From: Streptomyces sp. NRRL B-1140
GTDB taxonomy: Bacteria; Actinomycetota; Actinomycetes; Streptomycetales; Streptomycetaceae
NCBI RefSeq assembly: GCF_001280065.1
Contig: NZ_LGEA01000129.1
Coordinates: forward strand, 1-16,471
Direction of reading: 5' to 3'
DNA: 16,471 nucleotides
Position 1 is the stretch's first letter. Every line of letters starts with the position of its first letter. The notes below the pieces were generated by a model. It was not told where the DNA came from, did not search any database, and saw only the letters and a program-made list of their open reading frames with translations. Below are positions 1-6,802 of this stretch, in pieces. A program made the position numbers and the translations under genes.

Positions 1-95
1 CTGTTGAGTTCTCAAGGAACGGTCGCTTCCTTTGTACTCACCCTCTCGGGCTTTCCTCCGGGCGCTTCCCTTCGGTCTTGCGTTTCCGACTCTAT
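1..95 (-). promoter_or_regulatory. pre-rRNA leader upstream of an rRNA operon (16S lies beyond the left edge)
   Basis: Read on the minus strand, the segment ends in TTCCTTGAGAACTCAACAG, which resembles the boxA-like antitermination and processing leader found just before 16S rRNA in actinobacteria. It is preceded by purine-rich GGAAGCG and GGAAAGCCC runs that I recognise from Streptomyces rrn leaders. No mature 16S sequence is inside the window, so the rRNA gene must start to the left of base 1. Identification rests on remembered similarity, not on an alignment. Confidence 0.75.
89..94 (-). promoter_or_regulatory. -10 element of a proximal rrn promoter
   Basis: The minus strand reads TCTGATAGAGTCGG. 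TAGAGT fits the Streptomyces housekeeping -10 consensus TAGRRT exactly. There is no good TTGACA-like -35 at 17-18 bp, which is common for rrn promoters. Streptomyces rrn operons are known to have several tandem promoters, and this would be the one closest to the 16S gene. Confidence 0.45.
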
Positions 96-174
96 CAGAC
101 CCTTTTCGATCCGATTCCCTGTCGGCGGGATTTGCCGTTCGGCCCCGGGCTTTCGCTCGTCGGCCTTTCGACAT

Positions 175-202
175 TCACTACGTTAGCTCATTCCCCGTCC
201 AA
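175..202 (-). promoter_or_regulatory. distal rrn promoter (-35 TTGGAC, -10 TAGTGA)
   Basis: On the minus strand TTGGAC (202-197) and TAGTGA (180-175) are separated by 16 bp. Both are near-matches to HrdB-type elements and lie upstream of the rRNA leader in the right orientation. This is a candidate from pattern only. Confidence 0.4.
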
Positions 203-366
203 CTCATAATCGAGTCTTTCGGCGCAGAATTCAGGCATGCAGGCACGCCGAATTCACCCCTGCTGAGGGGAGTTGCAAGGTAGTTGGTTTGGCCGTTTCC
301 GGCTGCTGGCGATCGCCATACCCGGTTCAACGGCTCGGGCTACATTACGCACCCAGGCAGGGCGCG
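203..366. other. gap between the glycosylase gene and the rrn promoters
   Basis: No gene is visible. It holds a small hairpin, CCCCT-gctg-AGGGG (257-270), without a T-run, which could weakly end the glycosylase transcript before the rrn promoters. It also holds a perfect 12-bp palindrome TGGCGATCGCCA (307-318) and two GAATTC motifs (at about 227 and 250). None has an assigned function. Palindromes of this size are expected a few times by chance in a window this long. Confidence 0.4.
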
Positions 367-1008
367 TCAACTTCGGCGGCGCCTCGGGACATGGGCTCGA
401 TACGGGCTCACCGTCGGGTCGTTGGCGACCCAGTAGCGCCAGGGGTGCACGGCACCCTCGCCGCCGACGCCGGTCCGCGGTCCGTTGAGTACCTGGTCGG
501 AGGGCACAGGTGTGCCGGTCAGCACGCGGAGCGGGGTCTCTTCGGAGGTGCACGCGTCCGTGCCGTCCAGGGAGCGGTCCACGTTCAGGGCGGTGGCCAG
601 ACGGGCCGGGCCTTTGGCCAGTTCCTTGTCGTTGCGGGCCGAGAGTCGACGGGCACGGGCCAGTTCGGCTCCCTCGATGATCTCGCCGGCCCGGAGCAGG
701 ACCGCGCTCGACCTGCCCTCCGGGCCGCAGACCAGGTTCATGCAGAACCACATGCCATAGGTGAAGTAGACGTACACGTGTCCGGGCGGACCGAACATCA
801 CGCTGTTGCGGGGCGTGCGGCCGCGGTAGGCGTGGGAGCCGGGGTCGTTCTCACCGTCGTAGGCCTCGACCTCGGTGAGGCGGAGGGCGATCGGACCGTC
901 CTGGGTGTGGCGTACCAGGATGCGGCCGAGGAGGTCGGGGGCGACATCGAGGACGGGCCGGTCGAAGAACTCCCTGGACAGGGGCGTACGGTCAGGGGTC
1001 GCGATCAT
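367..1008 (-). CDS. DNA-3-methyladenine glycosylase (AAG/MPG family)
   Basis: The 213-residue protein belongs to the alkyladenine DNA glycosylase family, which excises 3-methyladenine and related alkylated or deaminated purines to start base-excision repair in the cytoplasm. The family core is clear: TEVEAY at 45-50, where E48 corresponds to the catalytic Glu and Y50 to the base-stacking Tyr of human AAG. H59 in GSHAYRG, then [22 protein letters not shown] and the following CMN, complete it. Length is normal for bacterial members. The start is ATG at 1008; no clear Shine-Dalgarno is present, but TACCCT (1022-1017) ends 8 nt before it, so the mRNA may have almost no leader. It is divergent from the spo0M-like gene and runs toward the rRNA operon. 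Confidence 0.93.
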   Translation of the reverse strand: MIATPDRTPLSREFFDRPVLDVAPDLLGRILVRHTQDGPIALRLTEVEAYDGENDPGSHAYRGRTPRNSVMFGPPGHVYVYFTYGMWFCMNLVCGPEGRSSAVLLRAGEIIEGAELARARRLSARNDKELAKGPARLATALNVDRSLDGTDACTSEETPLRVLTGTPVPSDQVLNGPRTGVGGEGAVHPWRYWVANDPTVSPYRAHVPRRRRS

Positions 1009-1112
1009 GGCGTCCGAGGGTACTGGAGATGAGTGGTGTCGCGGGGTGGCCGATGGGCACCGGCCTTGCCAGGGTGGGGCATGGAACCGGCCACTGCCGG
1101 ATCGCGTTTGTA

Positions 1113-1127
1113 TGGATCAAGGATCCA
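1113..1127. promoter_or_regulatory. perfect inverted repeat upstream of the Spo0M-like gene
   Basis: TGGATC (1113-1118) and GATCCA (1122-1127) are separated by AAG, in the 144-bp divergent region between the glycosylase and the Spo0M-like gene, 25 nt before the latter's start. It could be an operator or a leader hairpin. Function is unknown, and no convincing -35/-10 pair could be placed around it. Confidence 0.3.
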
Positions 1128-1152
1128 CCCGTTGTGGGCGAGAGGGAGAGAC

Positions 1153-1935
1153 ATGGCGTTCAAGAAGCTGCTCGCGAGCCTGGGGGCCGGCGGGGCTTCG
1201 GTCGAGACGGTGCTGCACGAGGTCAACGTCGTCCCGGGCGGTGTCGTCCAGGGTGAGGTGCGGATCCAGGGCGGCTCCGTGAACCAGCAGATCGAGGGGC
1301 TCTCGGTCGGGCTGCAGGCCAAGGTCGAGGTGGAGAGCGGCGACCAGGAGTACAAGCAGGACATCGAGTTCACGAAGTCGCGGCTGGGCGGTGCGTTCGA
1401 GCTGCAGGCGGGCGCGGTGCACGCGGTGCAGTTCGGTCTCGAGATCCCGTGGGAGACGCCGATCACGACGATCGACGGTCAGGCGCTGCGCGGCATGAAC
1501 ATCGGGGTGTCGACGGAGCTGGAGATCGCCCGTGCGGTGGACTCCGGCGACCTGGACCCGGTCAACGTGCACCCGCTGCCGGCGCAGAAGGCGATCCTCG
1601 ACGCGTTCATCCAGCTGGGCTTCCGGTTCAAGAACGCGGACATGGAGCGCGGCGTGATCCGCGGTACGCGGCAGCGGCTGCCGTTCTACCAGGAGATCGA
1701 GTTCTACCCGCCGCAGCAGTACCGCGGCCTGAACCAGGTCGAGCTGAGCTTCGTGGCCGACCAGAACGCCATGGACGTGGTGCTGGAGATGGACAAGAAG
1801 CCGGGGCTGTTCAGCGAGGGCAGTGACACGTTCCGGTCCTTCCAGGTGGGTCTCAACGACTACCAGGGGACGGACTGGGCGGCGTATCTCAACCAGTGGC
1901 TGTCCGAGGTCGGCAGCAAGCGCAACTGGTTCTAG
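1153..1935 (+). CDS. Spo0M-like sporulation-control protein (arrestin-like fold)
   Basis: The 260-residue protein matches the Spo0M family along its whole length; Bacillus Spo0M has a similar length and starts similarly (MSFFKKLLASVGIG against MAFKKLLASLGAG here). Other family hallmarks are the early VETVL segment, the beta-rich VVPGGVVQGEVRIQGG stretch (about 27-42), and VHPLPAQKAILDAFIQLGFRF near 140-160. Bacillus Spo0M is a cytoplasmic, arrestin-like protein that influences sporulation and cell division; the Streptomyces role is not established. ATG at 1153 was chosen over an upstream in-frame start at 1033 because family similarity begins here and GAGGGAG (1142-1148) provides a ribosome site. 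The next gene starts 40 nt downstream on the same strand, suggesting a two-gene operon. Confidence 0.9.
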   Translation: MAFKKLLASLGAGGASVETVLHEVNVVPGGVVQGEVRIQGGSVNQQIEGLSVGLQAKVEVESGDQEYKQDIEFTKSRLGGAFELQAGAVHAVQFGLEIPWETPITTIDGQALRGMNIGVSTELEIARAVDSGDLDPVNVHPLPAQKAILDAFIQLGFRFKNADMERGVIRGTRQRLPFYQEIEFYPPQQYRGLNQVELSFVADQNAMDVVLEMDKKPGLFSEGSDTFRSFQVGLNDYQGTDWAAYLNQWLSEVGSKRNWF

Positions 1936-1975
1936 GCTCGGGGGCGACTGCACAAAACGATCAGGAGGTACCGAG

Positions 1976-2515
1976 GTGACCGAGCTCAAGCGGCGGCCGC
2001 TCCCCCACGACTTCCATCCGCCCGTCGCGTCGTTCACGGTGACGAGCGAGGACATCGAGGAAGGCGCGACGCTCAAGGACGCTCAGGTGCACGCGGCGGG
2101 CAACACTTCGCCGCAGCTGCGGTGGGAGGGTTTCCCGCCCGAGACCAAGAGCTTCGCCGTGACCTGCTACGACCCCGACGCCCCGACGGGCAGCGGTTTC
2201 TGGCACTGGGTGCTCTTCGACATCCCGGCGTCGGTGACCGAGCTGCCGGTGGGTGCGGGCAGCGGCAAGTTCGAGGGCCTGCCGGAGGGCGCTGTGCACG
2301 CGCGCAACGACTACGGCGGCAAGGAGTTCGGCGGGGCCGCGCCGCCTCCGGGGGACGGTCCGCACCGCTACGTCTTCACGGTGTACGCCGTGGACGAGGA
2401 GAAGCTCGGGCCGGACTCGGACGCGTCGCCCGCCGCGGTCGGCTTCAACCTGCGGTTCCACACGATCGGGCGGGCCCAGCTGATCGGTGAGTACGAGGTG
2501 CCCGCCGAGGGCTGA
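1976..2515 (+). CDS. YbhB/YbcL family (PEBP, Raf-kinase-inhibitor-like) protein
   Basis: The 179-residue protein has the phosphatidylethanolamine-binding-protein fold motifs: DPDAP (66-70), the H77-W78 pair that lines the anion pocket, and the second conserved block PPPGDGPHRYVFTVYAVD (123-140). No signal peptide is present, so it is cytoplasmic. Bacterial PEBPs bind small anionic ligands, but few have a proven role. The start is GTG at 1976, set by a perfect AGGAGGT (1963-1969) 6 nt upstream; the frame is open further upstream but that part overlaps the Spo0M-like gene and is not coding-like. It lies 40 nt after that gene and immediately before a strong terminator, so the pair is probably co-transcribed. 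Confidence 0.92.
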   Translation: MTELKRRPLPHDFHPPVASFTVTSEDIEEGATLKDAQVHAAGNTSPQLRWEGFPPETKSFAVTCYDPDAPTGSGFWHWVLFDIPASVTELPVGAGSGKFEGLPEGAVHARNDYGGKEFGGAAPPPGDGPHRYVFTVYAVDEEKLGPDSDASPAAVGFNLRFHTIGRAQLIGEYEVPAEG

Positions 2516-2551
2516 GCCGCCGCCTGAGAATCCCGGCGTTCATGGAACGTT

Positions 2552-2594
2552 TGCCCGCTCCTGGTCTTGGAATTGATCAGGAGCGGGCATTTTT
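2552..2594 (+). terminator. Rho-independent terminator after the Spo0M/PEBP pair
   Basis: GCCCGCTCCTG (2553-2563) pairs perfectly with CAGGAGCGGGC (2578-2588), extended by a T2552-A2589 pair, with a 14-nt loop and followed by TTTTT (2590-2594). A true U-tract is unusual in this GC-rich genome and makes this the clearest intrinsic terminator in the window. Confidence 0.93.
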
Positions 2595-2722
2595 GTTGCC
2601 GGGGGCCGCGGGGGTCACCCCCCGTGAGAGCAGCAGATATTGCGTTGTCCATCTCGGCGTGCCCGGCCAGAGTTGATCCCAGCCCGCCAGGGGGTGGGCC
2701 GGTGCACGGGAGGTGGGCTGGT

Positions 2723-3229
2723 ATGCGGGACACGCTGGTACTGAACGCGAGCTTCGAGCCGCTGTCGACGGTGACGTTGAACCGAGCCGTCGTTCTGGTG
2801 CTCCAGGACAAGGCCGTCGTCGAGCAGGCCCACCCCGAACTGCGGATGCGGGGAGCCGCGGTCGACATACCGGCGCCCCGTGTGATCAGGCTCTGCCAGT
2901 ACGTGCGGGTGCCGTTCCGAAGACGGGCGCCGTGGTCGAGGCGGGGTGTGCTGGTCAGGGACCGGCACCGGTGCGCGTACTGCGGGAGGCGGGCGACGAC
3001 CGTGGACCACGTGGTGCCGCGGTCGCAGGGCGGTCAGGACACGTGGCTGAACACGGTGGCCTCGTGTGCGGAGGACAATCACCGGAAGGCGAATCGGACG
3101 CCGGAGGAGGCGGGGATGCCGCTGCTGCGGCAACCGTTCGAGCCGACGCCTGCGGATGCGATGCTGCTCGCGCTGGGCCAGGAGGATGCTGCGGCCCTGC
3201 CGGATTGGCTGGCGCTGGGCGCTGCGTGA
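2723..3229 (+). CDS. HNH endonuclease family protein
   Basis: The 168-residue protein has a beta-rich N-terminus (about 1-75) and an HNH nuclease module at about 76-125. CAYCG (84-88), VDHVVPR (94-100; D95, H96), the GG turn, WLN (N110), C115 and NHRK (119-122) are all visible. HNH modules bind one divalent metal for DNA cleavage. The usual second zinc pair CxxC is C115-A-E-D118 here, so one Cys is replaced by Asp, although the general order is kept. ATG at 2723 was chosen because GGGAGG (2708-2713) lies about 9 nt upstream; an in-frame GTG at 2702 overlaps that site. No restriction, toxin or phage partner is nearby. It has its own transcription unit after the preceding terminator. The cellular function is unknown. 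Confidence 0.85.
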   Translation: MRDTLVLNASFEPLSTVTLNRAVVLVLQDKAVVEQAHPELRMRGAAVDIPAPRVIRLCQYVRVPFRRRAPWSRRGVLVRDRHRCAYCGRRATTVDHVVPRSQGGQDTWLNTVASCAEDNHRKANRTPEEAGMPLLRQPFEPTPADAMLLALGQEDAAALPDWLALGAA

Positions 3230-3286
3230 GCAGTCCCTGCGGGGGCTTTGCCGTTCCTCGGGCTGACGGTTGAGTGTGGTGGTTCG

Positions 3287-3332
3287 CGCAGTTCCCCGCG
3301 CCCCTGAAAAGGAGGGCGCGGGGAACGTTGCG
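3287..3332. terminator. large GTTCCCCGCGCCC hairpin between convergent genes
   Basis: GTTCCCCGCGCCC (3291-3303) pairs perfectly over 13 bp with GGGCGCGGGGAAC (3314-3326). CGCA (3287-3290) and TGCG (3329-3332) extend the stem across a 2-nt bulge. It lies between the HNH gene and the convergent SPFH gene, so a bidirectional terminator is likely. From memory, near-identical GTTCCCCGCGCCCC-type inverted repeats occur many times in Streptomyces genomes, so this is also one copy of a dispersed repeat family. Confidence 0.8.
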
Positions 3333-3344
3333 TTGGGGGTGCTG

Positions 3345-4304
3345 TCAGTCGATGTGCGGCTTTTCGCGGCGCTCCTGGGCGGGGACGCTTGCTCCGGTCG
3401 CGCCGCTGTTGCCGCCGGAGCCGCCGCCGATGCCGCCGAAGTTGCCCATGGCGCCGGAGAGGCCCTTGAGGGCGTCGCCGATTTCGCTGGGGACGATCCA
3501 GAGCTTGTTGGCGTCGCCCTCGGCGATCTTGGGGAGCATCTGGAGGTACTGGTAGGACAGGAGCTTCTGGTCCGGGTCGCCGGCGTGGATGGCCTCGAAG
3601 ACCGTACGCACGGCCTGGGCCTCGCCCTCTGCGCGCAGGGCGGCGGCCTTGGCCTCACCCTCGGCGCGCAGGATCTGAGACTGCTTCTCACCTTCGGCGC
3701 GCAGGATCTCGGACTGGCGGACACCTTCGGCCTGGAGGATCGCGGCGCGCTTGTCGCGGTCGGCGCGCATCTGCTTCTCCATCGAGTCCTGGATGGAGGT
3801 GGGCGGTTCGATCGCCTTGAGCTCGACGCGGTTGACGCGGATGCCCCACTTGCCGGTGGCCTCGTCGAGGACACCGCGCAGGGCCGCGTTGATCTCCTCG
3901 CGGGAGGTCAGGGTCCGCTCCAGGTCCATGCCACCGATGATGTTGCGGAGCGTGGTGACGGTGAGCTGCTCGATCGCCTGGATGTAGCTGGCGACTTCGT
4001 ACGTCGCGGCCCGGGCGTCGGTGACCTGGTAGTAGATGACGGTGTCGATGTTGACGACCAGGTTGTCCTGGGTGATCACCGGCTGCGGCGGGAACGGGAC
4101 GACCTGTTCACGCAGGTCGATGCGGTTGCGGATGGTGTCGATGAACGGGACGACGATGTTGAGGCCCGCGTTGAGTGTCCGCGTGTAGCGCCCGAAGCGC
4201 TCGACGATGGCCGCGCTGGCCTGTGGGATGACTTGGATCGTCTTGATCAGGGCGATGAAGACCAACACCACCAGGATGATCAGGACGATGATGACCGGTT
4301 CCAT
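3345..4304 (-). CDS. SPFH/band-7 (stomatin-like) membrane protein
   Basis: The 319-residue protein has one N-terminal membrane segment (about 3-20), an SPFH domain (about 22-180, including VVPFIDTIRNRIDLREQ and VTTLRNIIG) and four 11-residue coiled-coil repeats of the form xILRAEGExxx at 188-231. A Gly-rich tail follows near 284-303. SPFH proteins oligomerise on the membrane and organise microdomains or regulate membrane proteases. ATG at 4304 was chosen because the membrane segment follows at once and GGGGAA lies 5 nt upstream; the frame stays open to 4478, but that extension is not hydrophobic and does not fit the family. The upstream neighbour is an NfeD-like gene, the usual SPFH partner. 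The 133-nt gap between them may hold a separate promoter. Confidence 0.92.
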   Translation of the reverse strand: MEPVIIVLIILVVLVFIALIKTIQVIPQASAAIVERFGRYTRTLNAGLNIVVPFIDTIRNRIDLREQVVPFPPQPVITQDNLVVNIDTVIYYQVTDARAATYEVASYIQAIEQLTVTTLRNIIGGMDLERTLTSREEINAALRGVLDEATGKWGIRVNRVELKAIEPPTSIQDSMEKQMRADRDKRAAILQAEGVRQSEILRAEGEKQSQILRAEGEAKAAALRAEGEAQAVRTVFEAIHAGDPDQKLLSYQYLQMLPKIAEGDANKLWIVPSEIGDALKGLSGAMGNFGGIGGGSGGNSGATGASVPAQERREKPHID

Positions 4305-4345
4305 CGTCGTTCCCCGTGTCCCTTCTCCGCTTCGGCGTCTTCGGC

Positions 4346-4369
4346 AGATCTTATGGTTGTCGAAGATCT
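4346..4369. promoter_or_regulatory. inverted repeat and possible -10 element before the SPFH gene
   Basis: AGATCTT (4346-4352) and AAGATCT (4363-4369) form a 7-bp perfect inverted repeat with a 10-nt spacer, in the gap between the NfeD and SPFH genes. On the minus strand TAAGAT (4353-4348) sits in one arm and resembles a -10 box, which would give a leader of about 37 nt to the SPFH start. No good -35 is seen. A second small repeat, GTCTG-a-CAGAC, lies at 4380-4390. Confidence 0.35.
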
Positions 4370-4437
4370 TGCTGGTCGAGTCTGACAGACCGTCGCGTGG
4401 CTGGCGAGGAGTTCCGCTCCGGTTACGTCCTGCGAGG

Positions 4438-4869
4438 TCACATGACGATCGCGGTGGCTCCTTCGATGTCCACGACATCCACTTCCTGGCCTACTTCGTA
4501 AGCGTTGCCGGTGTCGAGAGCGCGGGCCGACCAGACCTCGCCGGCGAGTTTGATCCGGCCACCGGAGCCGTCGACACGTTCCAGGACGACGGCTTGTCGC
4601 CCCTTCAACGCGTCGACGCCCGTGGCGAGTTGGGGACGCTGGGCGCGGTGCCGGTTCGCGATGGGCCGTACGACGGCGATGCCCGCGGTCGAGATGACGG
4701 CGAAGACCGCGACCTGGGCGACGGCTCCGCCGCCGAAGACGCCGGTGACCACCGCCGCGGCGATGGCGCCCACCGCCAGCATGCCCAGTTCGGGCATGGC
4801 GGTCACCACGAGCGCGATGCCGAGCGCTGCCGCGCCGATCAGCCACCACAACCATGCGTCGATGTCCAC
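4438..4869 (-). CDS. NfeD-like membrane protein
   Basis: The 143-residue protein has hydrophobic segments at about 6-30 and 33-65 (two or three membrane passes), a short basic stretch RPIANRHRAQRPQ, and a C-terminal beta-rich OB-fold-like domain (about 83-143: GRQAVVLERVDGSGGRIKLAGEVWSA and following). This is the short NfeD architecture without the protease domain. NfeD proteins work with SPFH proteins, and here the SPFH gene is 133 nt downstream on the same strand. The start is GTG at 4869. No Shine-Dalgarno is visible, and TACCAT (4881-4876) ends exactly 6 nt before the start codon, so a leaderless mRNA is likely. Confidence 0.87.
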   Translation of the reverse strand: MDIDAWLWWLIGAAALGIALVVTAMPELGMLAVGAIAAAVVTGVFGGGAVAQVAVFAVISTAGIAVVRPIANRHRAQRPQLATGVDALKGRQAVVLERVDGSGGRIKLAGEVWSARALDTGNAYEVGQEVDVVDIEGATAIVM

Positions 4870-4875
4870 ATGGTC

Positions 4876-4881
4876 ATGGTA
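4876..4881 (-). promoter_or_regulatory. -10 element placed for a leaderless NfeD transcript
   Basis: The minus strand reads TACCAT-gaccat-GTG. A -10 box six nt upstream of the codon places transcription start on the G of GTG. No convincing -35 is present. Leaderless starts of this geometry are well known in actinobacteria; this one is inferred from sequence only. Confidence 0.35.
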
Positions 4882-4890
4882 GGTCCGCGG

Positions 4891-4909
4891 GCCCTGTCGA
4901 CGACAGGGC
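4891..4909 (-). terminator. GC-rich hairpin downstream of the ABC ATPase gene
   Basis: GCCCTGTC (4891-4898) and GACAGGGC (4902-4909) form a perfect 8-bp stem with a 3-nt loop. It lies in the 95-nt gap between the ABC ATPase stop and the NfeD start, so it probably ends the ATPase transcript. There is no U-tract, as is usual in Streptomyces. Confidence 0.5.
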
Positions 4910-4964
4910 GCCCGTGGTGTGAAATCCCGTTCCTACCCCGGCAATTGCGCCATGACGGGCCGGG

Positions 4965-5762
4965 TCAGGAGAGCGGGAGCCCCTGGGCGGTCCAGCGGTC
5001 GCCCGACTGTTCGACGACGAGCGGGAGGCCGAAGCAGAGGGAGAGGTTGCGGGAGGTGAGTTCGAGCTCCAGCGGGCCGGCCGCGAGGACCTTGCCCTGA
5101 CGGATCATGAGGACGTGGGTGAAGCCCGGGGGGATCTCCTCGACGTGGTGGGTGACCATGAGCATCGAGGGGGCGATCGGGTCGAGGGCGAGGCGGCCGA
5201 GGCGGCGGACCAGGTCCTCGCGGCCGCCGAGGTCGAGACCGGCGGCGGGCTCGTCGAGCAGGAGCAGCTCGGGGTCGGTCATCAGGGCGCGGGCGATCAG
5301 GGTGCGCTTGCGCTCGCCCTCGGAGAGCGTGCCGAACCTGCGGTCCAGGTACTCGCTCATGCCGAGCCGGTCGAGGAAGGCACGGGCGCGTCGCTCGTCG
5401 ATCTCCTCGTAGTCCTCGTGCCAGGTGGCGGTCATGCCGTACGCGGCGGTCAGGACCGTCTCCAGGACCGTCTGGCGCTTGGGGAGCTTCTCGGTCATGG
5501 CGATGCCGGCCATGCCGATGCGGGGACGCAGCTCGAAGACGTCGGTGCCGGGCCTGCCGAGGGTCTCGCCGAGGATGGCGGCGGTGCCCGAGCTGGGGAA
5601 GAGGTAGGTGGAAGCGAGGTTGAGGAGGGTGGTCTTGCCGGCGCCGTTCGGGCCGAGGATGACCCAGCGCTCGCCCTCCTTGACCGACCAGGAGACCTGG
5701 TCCACCAGAGCCCGGCCCTCACGGACCACGGATACGTCCTGAAGCTCCAGAACATCGCTCAT
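4965..5762 (-). CDS. ABC transporter ATP-binding protein (stand-alone)
   Basis: The 265-residue protein is a single nucleotide-binding domain. Walker A GPNGAGKT is at 37-44, the signature at 146-150 reads LSEGE instead of LSGGQ, Walker B LLLLDEP is at 166-172 with D-loop AGLD, and the H-loop His is about 205 in THHVEEIPP. The normal Q-loop Gln is not obvious; the region reads RIGMAGIAM (81-89). The loss of Q and the altered signature resemble ATPases of the ModF/YlmA-like group that often lack a membrane partner. No permease gene is adjacent, so the substrate and even a transport role are unknown. ATG at 5762 was chosen because the domain begins at once (SDVLELQDVSVV) and AAGGGGAG lies upstream; the frame is open further to 5939. 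Confidence 0.88.
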   Translation of the reverse strand: MSDVLELQDVSVVREGRALVDQVSWSVKEGERWVILGPNGAGKTTLLNLASTYLFPSSGTAAILGETLGRPGTDVFELRPRIGMAGIAMTEKLPKRQTVLETVLTAAYGMTATWHEDYEEIDERRARAFLDRLGMSEYLDRRFGTLSEGERKRTLIARALMTDPELLLLDEPAAGLDLGGREDLVRRLGRLALDPIAPSMLMVTHHVEEIPPGFTHVLMIRQGKVLAAGPLELELTSRNLSLCFGLPLVVEQSGDRWTAQGLPLS

Positions 5763-5856
5763 GAGCGCGTTGTCTCCCCTTGCAGTGTGGCCGGTCTCGG
5801 CTGTCGCGTAAGCCTGTGGCTCGGTCCGCCGCGCCGGTGGGCGCAGCCCTCCATGA

Positions 5857-5862
5857 AATCTA
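5857..5862 (-). promoter_or_regulatory. candidate -10 element for the ABC ATPase gene
   Basis: TAGATT on the minus strand (5862-5857) fits five of six positions of TAGRRT and would give a leader of about 90 nt. It lies in the 161-bp divergent region. No TTGACA-like -35 was found, so this is weak. Confidence 0.25.
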
Positions 5863-5896
5863 CGCCACCGGTCGGCCGGGACATTCCCTCGGTCCT

Positions 5897-5917
5897 GTCC
5901 TAGGAGGGTCCTAGGGT
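5897..5917 (+). promoter_or_regulatory. tandem GTCCTAGG repeats with -10 TAGGGT, start of a likely leaderless mRNA
   Basis: GTCCTAGG occurs at 5897-5904 and again at 5908-5915, 11 bp apart, which is about one helical turn. The second copy runs into TAGGGT (5912-5917), a match to TAGRRT that ends 6 nt before the ATG at 5924, so transcription could start on that ATG. The repeats could bind a regulator over the promoter. GGAGG (5918-5922) is only 1 nt from the ATG, too close to act as a normal ribosome site. Confidence 0.4.
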
Positions 5918-5923
5918 GGAGGC

Positions 5924-6709
5924 ATGCTCTCGGAACCACGTGCTGGACGTCTCGCAGCTTGGGGAAATGCCCTTTTGGCCGGACTTGTCTCGCCGGACGA
6001 CGCCGTACTGGCCATCGTCGGCACGGACGCCGTGCACCGGGTGGAGGGGCTGCCGGACGAGCCGGGGCAGGTCGGGCTGACGCTCGCGCTCGGGCGGCTT
6101 CGGACGCTCGGGGTCAGCGCGCTGCGGGTGGCGTTGCCCGCTCCGGGGCATCCGCTGGGGCTGAGCGGACCGCCGGAGTTCAACGCGCGGGCGCTGGAGG
6201 CCGAGGAGGCGGTGGTCTGTCACGGGGCCGCCTTCGGCTTGGTGCCGGACGTGTACGAGGCCGGGCCCGGGCATGTACGGGACGAGGTGGTGTGGCATGT
6301 GCTGCCCGTGCGGGAGGCGCCGCCCGCGGATGTGCCGTCGCTGGGCGAGGCGGAGCGGGAGCTGGCGGAGGCCCTGCGGGAGGCCACCGAGGTGTTGACG
6401 CGGCTGGACGTGGCCGGGTCGGGGCCGGTGGCGGAGGCGGCGATCGACGCGTACCGGGCGCGGGCCGAGCGGGGACGGGAGGTGCTGGCGCCGGGTTATC
6501 CGCCGCGGGCGGTCCGGGTGCTGGAGCTGGCACAGCGGGTGGGGACGCTGATCGCCGTGGCGACGGAGAGTGGGCACGGGGGTGCGGTGAGTTCGTCCGA
6601 GATCTCCGCGCGGCGGGAGGCGCTGCGACCGGTGGAGCGGACGGCTCGGCGGGCCCAGGTCGCGGCGTACAACTCCGTTGTGGAGGAGCGGGAGCGGGGG
6701 GTGCGGTGA
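5924..6709 (+). CDS. conserved hypothetical protein
   Basis: I do not recognise a named family in this 261-residue protein. It has no signal peptide or membrane segment and is rich in Ala, Gly, Glu and Arg. The N-terminal half alternates hydrophobic strands and helices (for example DAVLAIVGTD near 26-35 and LTLALGRLRTLGVSALRVALPAPG near 52-75). The C-terminal part from about residue 140 is charged and helical (EAERELAEALREATEVLTRL and later RREALRPVERTARRAQ). Codon use is typical of the neighbours, so it is a real gene. The start at 5924 fits the leaderless arrangement described for its promoter. It is divergent from the ABC ATPase and convergent with chpE. A function cannot be given. Confidence 0.75.
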   Translation: MLSEPRAGRLAAWGNALLAGLVSPDDAVLAIVGTDAVHRVEGLPDEPGQVGLTLALGRLRTLGVSALRVALPAPGHPLGLSGPPEFNARALEAEEAVVCHGAAFGLVPDVYEAGPGHVRDEVVWHVLPVREAPPADVPSLGEAERELAEALREATEVLTRLDVAGSGPVAEAAIDAYRARAERGREVLAPGYPPRAVRVLELAQRVGTLIAVATESGHGGAVSSSEISARREALRPVERTARRAQVAAYNSVVEERERGVR

Positions 6710-6802
6710 CGGTTCGCCGGTGCCGCTGCGCCCACCCGTGCCGCCCCTGGCGGCATGCATGTCTGTGGCTGGGCGGCTGAGCGTGCCCGTAGGGACGCCG
6801 AG

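Noticed and set aside
1..60. 16S rRNA sequence inside the window
   Set aside because: Only leader sequence is visible; the conserved 16S 5' end is not reached before base 1.
1..250. Short plus-strand reading frames at the left end (4-186 and 32-283)
   Set aside because: They run antisense through the rRNA leader and promoter and have no ribosome site or homology.
254..751. 165-codon minus-strand frame overlapping the glycosylase gene
   Set aside because: Same-strand, other-frame shadow; the glycosylase frame carries all catalytic residues.
3270..4385. 371-codon plus-strand reading frame over the SPFH gene
   Set aside because: Antisense shadow; starts inside the hairpin region and has no family motifs.
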